From: Roseobacter insulae
Lineage (GTDB): Bacteria; Pseudomonadota; Alphaproteobacteria; Rhodobacterales; Rhodobacteraceae
Direction: 5' to 3'
Assembly: GCF_019375555.1 (NCBI RefSeq)
Contig: NZ_JAHXDN010000004.1
Location: 372,001 to 436,000 of the forward strand
DNA length: 64,000 nucleotides
A program made the translations under genes and the position numbers. The notes beneath the pieces are model-generated. The model was not told where the DNA came from. It saw only the letters and a list, made by a program, of their open reading frames with translations, and made no database searches. This document shows, one piece after another, positions 7,389-15,255 of this stretch (its first letter is position 1; each line of letters begins with the position of its first letter).

Positions 7389-9047
7389 TTATACGCGTTG
7401 CATGTTGTACTCGGCACGCACCCCGGACCCGTAGCGCTGCAGCGCGCCTTCGGGACCCACGGCGTTGGGACGCTGAAAAATCCAGTTCTGCCAGGCAGTG
7501 AGGCGCCCGAATATGCGGGTCTCCATCGTTTCGGGGCCAGCAAATCGCAAGTTTGCCTCCAGACCCGTCATCGCATCGGGGGAGAAGCTGGCGCGTTCTT
7601 CGCGAAACAGGCGGACCTCATCCTCCCAATCGATATCGTCATAGGCATATGTGACCAGGCCGAGATCCTCGGCCTCTTCGGCGTCGAGATGTTTCCCGAT
7701 CTGGTCGCGCAGGGATTCCATATGTTCGCGCTGGCCATAGAACCGGGTTTCCAACCTGCTTAGTCCATTGCCCATCGGATATTGACCAAAATTCGATGGC
7801 GTCATCGCAACCGTTGCCAAGTGCCGGTCATCGTCGTCGAATTCCTCAAGCATCATGTAGCTGCGATCAACGGCCCACAGCAGTTCGGCCAGAACCCCGG
7901 CAAAACATGACCCATGTTCAATCAGCGCGACGAGGCTGCGAGACGTCATATCGACACGTTTGAGAACACGCTTCCAAAGGCCCAGAACCTCATTCGCCAG
8001 CCAATGACCTTGATGGTCGAGCAACAGCGCTTCGTGCGCGATGACCCGATCCGGAGCACCTCTGGTCTGGAATTCGATGAGCCCCAGTTCGTCTTCATTG
8101 GTGCGCAGATGCAGGATCGCATCGTCCAGTTCGCGGGCGCAGCGCAACATCCAGGCGTCAGAGCCTTGAGCGGTGAACGCATCCATGTCTGCCGGTGCGG
8201 CTTCCTCCGGCCCGGTGATGGTCACGACGGCGCGCCGACCGGGGCGATCCAGGTCAACCTCTACGGTCGAATAACGCACTCCGTTGTCGTGGAATTCCCG
8301 GGTCAGGGGCTTCAGGTCAATGCCCTGCGCAACATCCGGCTTTTCCGAAGCGGCAGCGAATTCTCGGGCCCGGTCAGCCACGGCATCGTCAAACTTCGAG
8401 TTTGCAACAACCTCATCAACCAGACGCCATTTCAGCGCCCGTTTGCCTTTGACCCCCTCCTCGACCGAACAGAAGACATCGGCCAGATCGCGACGGACCT
8501 TGCGTTTGTCGGTCACACGCGTCAGGCCGCCGGTTCCGGGCAGGACCGCAAGCAGCGGCACTTCGGGTAAAGCGACAGAGGAGGTGCTGTCGTCGGTCAG
8601 CATGATGTGATTGCACGCCAGCGCCAATTCGTAACCGCCGCCCGCGCAGGCCCCGCGAATAGCGCAGATGTAATTCTGCCCGCTGTCCGCCAGCGCGGCC
8701 TCGAATGTATTGCGGGTCTCGTTGGTGAACTTGCAGAAATTCACCTTATGCGCATGGGCCGCGCCCCCCAGCATTCGGATGTTGGCCCCGGCACAGAAAA
8801 CTTTATCCTTGGCAGACCGCATCACGACCACTTTCACCTCGGGGTGTTCGAAACGCATCCGCTGAACAACGTCCGCAAGCTCGATATCAACCCCCAGATC
8901 GTAGGAGTTGAGTTTGAGCTCATAACCCTCGAACAGTCCCGCCTTTTCATCGACATCCATGTAGAGATTGGCCACCGCGCCGTCGTAGGCAACGCGCCAA
9001 TGCTTCATCTGCTTGGGGTCAACCTGGAAGTCTATGTGTTTGGTCAC
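7389..9047 (-). CDS. boxC: 2,3-epoxybenzoyl-CoA dihydrolase BoxC
   Basis: BoxC opens the ring of 2,3-epoxybenzoyl-CoA to 3,4-dehydroadipyl-CoA semialdehyde and formate. This 552-residue protein is a large crotonase-fold enzyme, of the expected length for BoxC and twice that of simple enoyl-CoA hydratases. The N-terminal half carries the crotonase oxyanion-hole segments (VFCAGANIRML near residue 87, and a CAGGGYELALACN stretch near 134). The second half is the family-specific extension. A probable BoxR operator and a -10 like TATAAT lie about 115 bases upstream, overlapping the 3' end of the preceding gene. It heads the boxC-boxB-small ORF-boxA unit. Confidence 0.96.
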   Translation of the reverse strand: MTKHIDFQVDPKQMKHWRVAYDGAVANLYMDVDEKAGLFEGYELKLNSYDLGVDIELADVVQRMRFEHPEVKVVVMRSAKDKVFCAGANIRMLGGAAHAHKVNFCKFTNETRNTFEAALADSGQNYICAIRGACAGGGYELALACNHIMLTDDSTSSVALPEVPLLAVLPGTGGLTRVTDKRKVRRDLADVFCSVEEGVKGKRALKWRLVDEVVANSKFDDAVADRAREFAAASEKPDVAQGIDLKPLTREFHDNGVRYSTVEVDLDRPGRRAVVTITGPEEAAPADMDAFTAQGSDAWMLRCARELDDAILHLRTNEDELGLIEFQTRGAPDRVIAHEALLLDHQGHWLANEVLGLWKRVLKRVDMTSRSLVALIEHGSCFAGVLAELLWAVDRSYMMLEEFDDDDRHLATVAMTPSNFGQYPMGNGLSRLETRFYGQREHMESLRDQIGKHLDAEEAEDLGLVTYAYDDIDWEDEVRLFREERASFSPDAMTGLEANLRFAGPETMETRIFGRLTAWQNWIFQRPNAVGPEGALQRYGSGVRAEYNMQRV

Positions 9048-9158
9048 TGTGGTCTCCCGGGGCAGCGCGTCGCCTTCATTTTAGTGTAATATGAAATATA
9101 GTTCATAAGAAGTGCAGGTAAAGGGATGATTTGAGCAATTTTTATGAATTTTCAGTCA

Positions 9159-9179
9159 ATTATATGCATTATAATGCAT
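9159..9179 (-). promoter_or_regulatory. Probable BoxR operator with overlapping -10 element upstream of boxC
   Basis: ATGCATTATAATGCAT (9164-9179) is a perfect 16-base palindrome containing TGCA-N6-TGCA. On the minus strand TATAAT occupies 9159-9164, directly beside it, so a bound repressor would cover the promoter. Nearly the same palindrome lies before the benzoate-CoA ligase gene. TGCA repeats are the reported recognition sequence of BzdR/BoxR-type regulators; assignment to BoxR is inferred from this and from location. The site overlaps the last codons of the DUF309 gene. Confidence 0.65.
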
Positions 9180-9630
9180 CTATAACATCGTTTCGTAATT
9201 TCCCGGCGCGCGATCGAATGTCCTCTGGTGCAACCCCAAGGACGAGTCGCCCCGCCGGACACCGCTGGAGATGCGCATCGACCATATCGCACAGCCGTAG
9301 CGATGCGCGGGGACGTCCCATCAGGACCTTGAGTTGAGCATTGGCAAGCTGGATCAAAGCCTGAACCATATCGCGCTCCGGGGAAGGGTCCTGTGTGCGC
9401 ATCCAGACCGCCTCCAGAACCTCGTGGCATTCCCAGAAGAACCCGGCATCCAGATACGCGATCCCTGCCCTGAAGGCCTGTGTCTCGTGCAGGTCCCGCA
9501 CCGGCGTCGCAGACGAAACGCTCGCCTTTATGTCATCAAACCAGTCTTCAGGATGACGGCGGGTTTTGCCGGGCACATACAGATGCGGTGGGACGGGGAC
9601 ACCGTCCGGCCACTCAGGTGAGCGCGACAT
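9169..9630 (-). CDS. DUF309 family protein
   Basis: This is a 153-residue helical protein of unknown function. The segment FFWECHEVLEAVW (about residues 63-75) followed by a conserved QLKVLMG stretch identifies DUF309. The start is set at ATG 9630; the longer frame would run deep into the alpha/beta hydrolase gene. The stop of that gene lies inside this one (17-base overlap), so the two are coupled. The probable boxC operator overlaps its last codons. DUF309 proteins bind no ligand that I know of. Being inside the benzoate unit suggests a role in aromatic-CoA metabolism, which is inference only. Confidence 0.85.
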   Translation of the reverse strand: MSRSPEWPDGVPVPPHLYVPGKTRRHPEDWFDDIKASVSSATPVRDLHETQAFRAGIAYLDAGFFWECHEVLEAVWMRTQDPSPERDMVQALIQLANAQLKVLMGRPRASLRLCDMVDAHLQRCPAGRLVLGVAPEDIRSRAGKLRNDVIDAL

Positions 9631-10438
9631 TTTCCTGCTCCAGCCGCACCAGGCGCGCACAGAACTCCGCAATGGCATCACGGGTCGATTCCGGTTGTTC
9701 GAAGTGTGGCGCATGACCGCAGTTATCAAGGATCACCGACTCGAACGGCGCATAAATGCGTGTGTCGATCTCCTCGAGCTGCGCCAACGTGCCATAGGGA
9801 TCATCGCGCCCCTGAATGGCGAGCACCGGGACGCGAAGATGGTCGATGGCATCTGCAACATTCCAGCTTTCAAACGCCGGGTCGGTCCACGCGTCGTGCC
9901 AGCCACGAAACGCCGCATCCACGTTCTTATGGTGGCGCGCAAGCCGGTGTCTCATATCGCCGCTTGCGAATGCCTGTCCCGCAGCGCGGATCGCGGCAAG
10001 CCCCGTCGGTTCAGTGAAAAAATGCGGCGCTATGAGGATCAGCCCGCGGACCCGCATGTCGCTGACCGATCCGGCATAGATACTGGCGATCGTGGCCCCG
10101 TCAGAGTGACCCAACAGGATGACGTCGCGCATTCCTGCCGCGTTCAAGACAGCCCCCAGCACATCTTCCGCCTCGCGCGTCATATAGTCGAGCGGGCGTG
10201 GCAACCCGATGCTGTCGGACTGGCCGTACCCTTGACGTGAGTAGACGAAAACGCCCAGTCCGGTTGCGGCGGCCAGTTGTTGCGGCACATCGCGCCACAA
10301 GGCCACGCAGCCCAATCCTTCGTGCAGCATCACGAGCGTTGGCAACGTGCCGGGCGGTTGCCCAAAACAGGCATATTCCAGCGCCACGCCGTCAACCTCA
10401 AGCATCTGGCCGGGCTTGGCGGTCCACGCCAGCGTCAT
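9614..10438 (-). CDS. Alpha/beta hydrolase in the benzoate operon
   Basis: This 274-residue protein has an alpha/beta-hydrolase fold. The nucleophile elbow GHSDG provides the catalytic Ser, VLAIQGRDDPYG carries the acid region, and NCGHAPHFEQP near the C-terminus provides the His. The start is ATG 10438, which overlaps the stop of the benzoate-CoA ligase gene (ATGA), so the two are translationally coupled. No signal peptide is seen, so it is cytosolic. It might be a thioesterase that frees CoA from benzoyl-CoA or a dead-end ester, or it might hydrolyse aromatic esters to feed the ligase. The substrate cannot be told from sequence. Confidence 0.85.
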   Translation of the reverse strand: MTLAWTAKPGQMLEVDGVALEYACFGQPPGTLPTLVMLHEGLGCVALWRDVPQQLAAATGLGVFVYSRQGYGQSDSIGLPRPLDYMTREAEDVLGAVLNAAGMRDVILLGHSDGATIASIYAGSVSDMRVRGLILIAPHFFTEPTGLAAIRAAGQAFASGDMRHRLARHHKNVDAAFRGWHDAWTDPAFESWNVADAIDHLRVPVLAIQGRDDPYGTLAQLEEIDTRIYAPFESVILDNCGHAPHFEQPESTRDAIAEFCARLVRLEQENVALT

Positions 10439-11976
10439 GCCGTCCCCTCCCTCAGTTTGAAGCGCTGGATTTTGCCGGTGGCGGTCTTGGGCAGATCGTC
10501 GACAATCTCGATCCAACGCGGATATTTCCACTTGCCGATCCGGCTTTTCACATGGTCGATCAGCGCCGCCTCGACATTATCGGGCGCAGCACCGGACAGC
10601 ACGATGAAGGCCTTGGGCTTTTCCAGACCATCCGCGTCCTTTGCCGCGACCACGGCGGCCTCCAGCACCGATGGATGACTGGCGAGAGCCTGCTCCACTT
10701 CAAAGGGCGACACCCAGATGCCAGAGACCTTGAACATATCATCCGTGCGCCCGCAGTAGACAAAACGTCCGTCGGGGCGCCGTGCGTATTTGTCCCCCGT
10801 GCGGGTCCAGATGCCCTCGAACGTCGCGCGCGACTTGCTTCTCTGGTTCCAGTAAGCGCCCGCGGCAGAAGCACCGTTGACAAGCAACTCGCCGATCTCA
10901 TTGTCCGGCACCTCGTCTCCGGCTTCATCCACGAGCCGTACGTCATAGCCGGGGACCGGCGTGCCCGAGGTGCCATACTCCACATCATCCGCGCGATTGC
11001 TGAGGAAGATGTGCAGCATCTCGGTTGAGCCGACCCCATCCAGAATCGCGACGTCGGTATGCGCCTCCCACCGCATACCGACGTCCTCGGGCAACGCCTC
11101 CCCCGCAGAAATACATCTGCGCAACGGGGCATCGGGCGCGCCTGAAGTGTCCATTTCGGCGACCATCGCCGCATACAGCGTGGGAACCCCGCAAAACACC
11201 GTGGCTTGTGTGTCGTTCAGGGTTGCGATCATATCAGCGGGTGTCGGCCTGCCTGCAAAAAGCACCGTTGTCGCACCCACCGCCAACGGAAAGGTCATGG
11301 CGTTTCCCAGCCCGTAAGCGAAAAAGAGTTTGGCAGCCGAGAGCACGATATCACCTTCCGACAGAGCCAGAACACCCGCGCCATATGTATCCGCTGTGGC
11401 CTTCAGACTGGAATGCACGTGTTGCACACCTTTTGGCAGACCCGTCGACCCGGAAGAATACAGCCAGAAGGCGACTTCGTCCGCCGATACCGGCCGGGTC
11501 TCCACCGGGGTCGCCCCGGCGATGAATTGATCATAGCTGTGGACGTCGCCTGCGGGTGGCCCGCCGATCACGATCACCGCACGCAAATACGGATTGCCCG
11601 CCAGAACCGGCTTTACCGCCTCGTAGAGCGGCGCTGACACAAACAGAATCGACGCGCGGCTGTCGCGCAGAATGCTGTCGTAAACCGGAGGCGCCAACAA
11701 CGTGTTGATCGGGACCGGGACAACGCCACACTTCAGCGCGCCGAAAAAGACCTGCGGGAACTCCACGGTATCCAGCATCAGCATCGCGGCACGTTCTTCC
11801 TGCCGAAACCCGGCCTGCGTCAGAGCGCCCGCAACTCTCTCCGATCCGTCGACGAGCGCCTGATAGGTCAGACTGCGGAGTGTTCCCGCTTCGCGGTAGG
11901 CGATCTTGTCGCCCCGTCCTTCCGGAATATGTCTGTCAACGAAATAACTGGCCGCGTTGTCGCTCACGCTGGTCAC
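10435..11976 (-). CDS. bclA: Benzoate-CoA ligase
   Basis: This 513-residue acyl-adenylate-forming enzyme activates benzoate (or a close analogue) with ATP and CoA to benzoyl-CoA, the BoxB substrate. The phosphate-binding loop YSSGSTGLPKG, the adenylate motif region and the C-terminal catalytic-Lys motif TATGKIQRF are all present. I place the start at GTG 11976, which has GGGAG six bases upstream. The longer frame begins with an ATG inside the upstream palindrome and the next ATG (12012) has no ribosome-binding site. It heads a coupled unit with the hydrolase and DUF309 genes, behind a probable BoxR operator, and lies downstream of a TRAP transporter. Confidence 0.93.
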   Translation of the reverse strand: MTSVSDNAASYFVDRHIPEGRGDKIAYREAGTLRSLTYQALVDGSERVAGALTQAGFRQEERAAMLMLDTVEFPQVFFGALKCGVVPVPINTLLAPPVYDSILRDSRASILFVSAPLYEAVKPVLAGNPYLRAVIVIGGPPAGDVHSYDQFIAGATPVETRPVSADEVAFWLYSSGSTGLPKGVQHVHSSLKATADTYGAGVLALSEGDIVLSAAKLFFAYGLGNAMTFPLAVGATTVLFAGRPTPADMIATLNDTQATVFCGVPTLYAAMVAEMDTSGAPDAPLRRCISAGEALPEDVGMRWEAHTDVAILDGVGSTEMLHIFLSNRADDVEYGTSGTPVPGYDVRLVDEAGDEVPDNEIGELLVNGASAAGAYWNQRSKSRATFEGIWTRTGDKYARRPDGRFVYCGRTDDMFKVSGIWVSPFEVEQALASHPSVLEAAVVAAKDADGLEKPKAFIVLSGAAPDNVEAALIDHVKSRIGKWKYPRWIEIVDDLPKTATGKIQRFKLREGTA

Positions 11977-12057
11977 AGGCCTCTCCCAAGATTCCACGGC
12001 AGGTTTGGGCATATACTGCACGCACCATGAGGCATCGCAAGACAACAGGCCGTGTAT

Positions 12058-12073
12058 ATGCATTTTAATGCAT
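12058..12073 (-). promoter_or_regulatory. Probable BoxR operator upstream of benzoate-CoA ligase
   Basis: ATGCATTTTAATGCAT contains TGCA-N6-TGCA and differs from the site upstream of boxC at a single base. It is 82 bases before the GTG start of the ligase gene. On the minus strand it sits in the spacer between a weak -35-like TGGTCA and a -10-like TATACA. Assignment to BoxR is inferred from recurrence, position and the known TGCA preference of the BzdR/BoxR family. Confidence 0.65.
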
Positions 12074-12115
12074 AATTGACCACTCCACGGTACTCCTGAT
12101 TCAAGCGCGGCACAG

Positions 12116-13435
12116 CTATCCCGGAATGAGGAACAGCGTAATGGCGGGGAACAGGACGAGGATTATGACACGCAGGATGTCCGAGCCCACAAAGAACATG
12201 ACGGCCTTGTAGGTTTCCGTCATCGGCGTTTCACGGTCCATCGCGTTAATGATGAACAGGTTCATGCCCACCGGCGGCGTGATCAGGCCAACCTCGACCA
12301 CGATCAGCACCAGAATACCGAACCAGATCGCCACATGTTCCGGCGACATCCCGAAATCCATCGCGGAGATGACGGGAAAGAAGATCGGGACGGTCAAGAG
12401 GATCATCGACAGGCTGTCCATCAAGCACCCGAACACAAGGTAGAAGATCAGAATGATGGACAATACAAGCCACGGGCTGAAACCCTGGGTCAACACCCAG
12501 TCCGCCATGAATTGCGGAACGCCGGAAAGCGCCAGGAAGCTGTTGTAAAAACTTGCGCCCAACACGATGAAGAAAATCATGGCCGTGGTTTTCGCGGTGC
12601 CGAGAAGGCTGTCGCGAAAAACGGACCAATTCAGACTGCCCGAGAGCAAGGCCACCAGTCCGGTGCCCGCGGCACCGATGGCTGATCCTTCGGTTGGCGT
12701 GAACCAGCCGAGGTATATGCCGCCCACAACGAGCCCGAAGATCACCAGAACCGGCCATGTTTCCGCTAGTGCGGCCCAGCGTTCCGACATCGGTTGTGGG
12801 GGCCTCGTGCCTGCGGACTTTGGATTCAACCGGACATAGAACGAAATCGTCAGCATATATCCGATCGCGGCCATGATGCCCGGAATGAACGCAGCAAGGA
12901 ACAGTTTCGCGATGTTCTGCTCGGTCAAAATGGCATAAATTACGAGAATCACGGAGGGCGGGATCAGAATGCCCAGCGTGCCGCCCGCCGCCAGCGTTGC
13001 CGTCGAAAAGCCGCCCGAGTACCCGTAGCGCCGCAGTTCGGGCAATGCGACCTTGGACATGGTCGCGGCGGTCGCCAGAGACGATCCACAGATCGCGCCA
13101 AACCCGGCGCAAGCGCCGACGGCGGCCATGGCTACGCCGCCGCGCCGGTGCCCGAGGAAGCTTTCGGCGGCTTTGAAAAGTGAACTGGACATGCCCGACA
13201 GGGTGGCGAACTGACCCATCAGCAGAAACATCGGGATGATCGACAGCGAGTAGCTGGAAAACTGCGTATAGGTTTCGGATTTCAGCTTGTTCAGCAGCAC
13301 GTTGGGATTGCCGCCCATCGCGAAGTACCAACCGGCGAAACCACACAGCAGCATCGCCAGACCAATGGGCGCGCGCAAAAACACCATGATCAACAGGATC
13401 GGGAACGACATGAAACCAAGTTCGAGGTTGCTCAC
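12116..13435 (-). CDS. dctM: TRAP transporter large permease subunit DctM
   Basis: DctM is the 12-helix translocation subunit of a tripartite ATP-independent periplasmic transporter, driven by an ion gradient. The 439-residue length and the hydrophobic profile fit the family. The conserved motif region GTLGILIPPS is visible near the middle, and a matching LITPPVGMNLF segment near the C-terminus. It follows dctQ with a 10-base gap. The solute is probably an aromatic or other carboxylate, judging from the benzoate-CoA ligase downstream and the aromatic hydroxylase upstream. Confidence 0.95.
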   Translation of the reverse strand: MSNLELGFMSFPILLIMVFLRAPIGLAMLLCGFAGWYFAMGGNPNVLLNKLKSETYTQFSSYSLSIIPMFLLMGQFATLSGMSSSLFKAAESFLGHRRGGVAMAAVGACAGFGAICGSSLATAATMSKVALPELRRYGYSGGFSTATLAAGGTLGILIPPSVILVIYAILTEQNIAKLFLAAFIPGIMAAIGYMLTISFYVRLNPKSAGTRPPQPMSERWAALAETWPVLVIFGLVVGGIYLGWFTPTEGSAIGAAGTGLVALLSGSLNWSVFRDSLLGTAKTTAMIFFIVLGASFYNSFLALSGVPQFMADWVLTQGFSPWLVLSIILIFYLVFGCLMDSLSMILLTVPIFFPVISAMDFGMSPEHVAIWFGILVLIVVEVGLITPPVGMNLFIINAMDRETPMTETYKAVMFFVGSDILRVIILVLFPAITLFLIPG

Positions 13436-13445
13436 GGTCTGATCC

Positions 13446-14015
13446 CTATGCGGTCGGCAGGAGGATGCGGCCCGACAGGCTTTCGCCCACGCGCATCACC
13501 GCACAATAGACCGCAACCACACATGTAACGGTCGAGGCTGCAAAGCTGGCAGCATAGGCCCACCACACCGGGAACTGCAAAAAGAGCGTCGTCTCACCGT
13601 TGCCGATGTAGCGCTGCATCCCCTCGTAAAGCCGCCAGCTGATGAGGATCAGAACTGCGGCCAGAACAACCTCCCAGAAAGCCACGATGGCGCGATGCAC
13701 CCGGGCCGGCAGTCTGGAGGTGAAGATATCCACCGTCGCATGCCCGCCATAAAGCTGGCAGACCGGAAAGAACGAGAAGATCGCAAAGGCAACACCTGCC
13801 TCAAGTAGTTCGTAGCTGCCGTTCACTTCGCCGATACCGAGGTCTAGAAGGGTCTGTGCGAACCCGCCCATCAGGCTTTCGGCGCGGTCGGAATGCAGCA
13901 TCTTGTTCAGCGACCGGCCGATGATCGACAGCGTTGTCAGCACGATCAGTCCGACCAGGACAAGACCGCCAATCACGGCCGTTCCTCGTGCGAGCAGTTT
14001 CATCGCATTGTGCAT
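13446..14015 (-). CDS. dctQ: TRAP transporter small permease subunit DctQ
   Basis: This is a 189-residue small membrane subunit with four predicted helices that links the DctP binding protein to DctM. The ATG at 14015 is chosen for the GGAG site nine bases upstream; the longer frame would run into the terminator-like hairpin behind dctP. The gene order dctP-dctQ-dctM is the standard TRAP order. Expression relative to dctP is probably lowered by that hairpin. Confidence 0.9.
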   Translation of the reverse strand: MHNAMKLLARGTAVIGGLVLVGLIVLTTLSIIGRSLNKMLHSDRAESLMGGFAQTLLDLGIGEVNGSYELLEAGVAFAIFSFFPVCQLYGGHATVDIFTSRLPARVHRAIVAFWEVVLAAVLILISWRLYEGMQRYIGNGETTLFLQFPVWWAYAASFAASTVTCVVAVYCAVMRVGESLSGRILLPTA

Positions 14016-14036
14016 GTACTCGGTCTCCGCCCGGGG

Positions 14037-14076
14037 TAAAAAAGACCCGCCGCAAGTCTGGCTTGCCGCGGGTCTC
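14037..14076 (-). terminator. Attenuating terminator between dctP and dctQ
   Basis: The minus strand carries a 14-base-pair stem (AGACCCGCGGCAAG pairing with CTTGCGGCGGGTCT, one mismatch) with a 5-base loop, followed by a run of T into TTTTTTACC. It lies just after the dctP stop (14092) and before the dctQ start (14015). Such partial terminators keep the binding protein more abundant than the permease. Confidence 0.8.
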
Positions 14077-14091
14077 AATCGTTATCCCGGT

Positions 14092-15132
14092 CTATTCGGT
14101 GTACTTGTCGATGAGCATACGGGCTTCGTCGATCAGCGCCTGACCATCGATGCCTTTTTCGTTCATTTCAGCGACCCATTCCGCATAGATCGGCTCGGCG
14201 ACGGCCTTCCACTCCGCTGTCTCTTCGGCATTCAGGGTCACGATGTTGTTGCCGCGGTCCGCCGCAGCCTGACGCGCCGGGCCATCGCTGTCCGCTTGCG
14301 TCCCACCGGCAAAGATCGAGAATTCGAGACCGGAGTTATCGTCGATCACCTTTTGCAGATCGGCTGGCAGGCTGTCGTAGCGGTCCTTGTTCATCGCCAG
14401 AACAAAAGTCAGGACGTAAAGCGCGTTACCGGTGAACTCTGTATGGTTTCCTACCAGTTCCGGGATCTTCAGGGCGGCAGTGACTTCCCAGGGGATCGTG
14501 GTACCGTCGATCACGCCCTTGGACAGCCCCTCCGGCACGGCGGGCACGGGCATCCCGACCGGCGTTGCGCCGACTTTCTCCAACAGGGCGTTGGCCAGAC
14601 GGGACCCGCCGCGAATTTTCAGACCTTCCATGTCAGAAGGTTTGCGCACTTCCTTGTTGGCGTGGATGAGACCCGGGCCATGCACCCAAGTGCCCAGAAT
14701 ATGCACGTCCTTGAATTCGGTGTCTTTCATGTGTTTTTCGAACATTTCCCAATACGCGCGGGAGGCGGCGCGGGCGTTCGTCATCATGAAGGGTAGTTCG
14801 AAAACTTCCGTCGACGGGTACCGCCCGGGAGTATACCCGACCACTGTCCAGACGATATCGGCAACGCCATCGATGGCCTGATCCATCAGCTCCGGTGGCT
14901 TGCCACCGAGCTGCATGGAGGGGTAACGCTCAACCTTGATGCGGCCGCCGCTGTCTTCCTCCACGCTATCCGCCCAGACATCTAGCACCAGTTTGGGCAC
15001 ATTGGCCTGCGGTGGCAGAAACTGGTGCAGGCGCAGCGTGACTTCCTGGGCCAGCGCCGGGGCGGCTCCGAAGCCGAATGCGAGCGCGGCTGCAGCCGCC
15101 ACATTCAGAAATGATTTCCGTGAGATGGTCAT
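14092..15132 (-). CDS. dctP: TRAP transporter substrate-binding protein DctP
   Basis: This 346-residue periplasmic binding protein has a Sec signal: KSFLNVAAAAALAFGFG with a likely cut after ALA near residue 28. The GLKIRGGSR segment contains the conserved Arg that pairs with the carboxylate of the ligand in most TRAP binding proteins, so a carboxylate substrate is likely. A very good AGGGAGG site precedes the start. The hydroxylase gene lies 123 bases upstream on the same strand, and a terminator-like hairpin follows the stop. Benzoate or a hydroxybenzoate are candidate ligands from context; specificity cannot be read from the sequence. Confidence 0.92.
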   Translation of the reverse strand: MTISRKSFLNVAAAAALAFGFGAAPALAQEVTLRLHQFLPPQANVPKLVLDVWADSVEEDSGGRIKVERYPSMQLGGKPPELMDQAIDGVADIVWTVVGYTPGRYPSTEVFELPFMMTNARAASRAYWEMFEKHMKDTEFKDVHILGTWVHGPGLIHANKEVRKPSDMEGLKIRGGSRLANALLEKVGATPVGMPVPAVPEGLSKGVIDGTTIPWEVTAALKIPELVGNHTEFTGNALYVLTFVLAMNKDRYDSLPADLQKVIDDNSGLEFSIFAGGTQADSDGPARQAAADRGNNIVTLNAEETAEWKAVAEPIYAEWVAEMNEKGIDGQALIDEARMLIDKYTE

Positions 15133-15217
15133 TGTATTCCTCCCTATAATTCTTGGCAGGCCTTGTCTGAAGCGGCCTCTCGGTATTCTTCCCAGTCAAA
15201 TTGCTATTGCAGATCAG

Positions 15218-15233
15218 ACAGGTTGTCACCTGT
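15218..15233. promoter_or_regulatory. Inverted repeat between hydroxylase gene and dctP
   Basis: ACAGGT-TGTC-ACCTGT is a perfect 6-base inverted repeat with a 4-base centre in the 123-base gap upstream of dctP. No T-tract follows, so an operator is more likely than a terminator. The cognate regulator is not evident in the window. Confidence 0.35.
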
Positions 15234-15255
15234 GTTTGTAACTATCTGCCACCCG

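Noticed and set aside
12061-12063. ATG at the start of the longest frame of the benzoate-CoA ligase gene
   Set aside because: The codon lies inside the putative operator and has no ribosome-binding site; GTG 11976 has both good spacing and the expected N-terminus.
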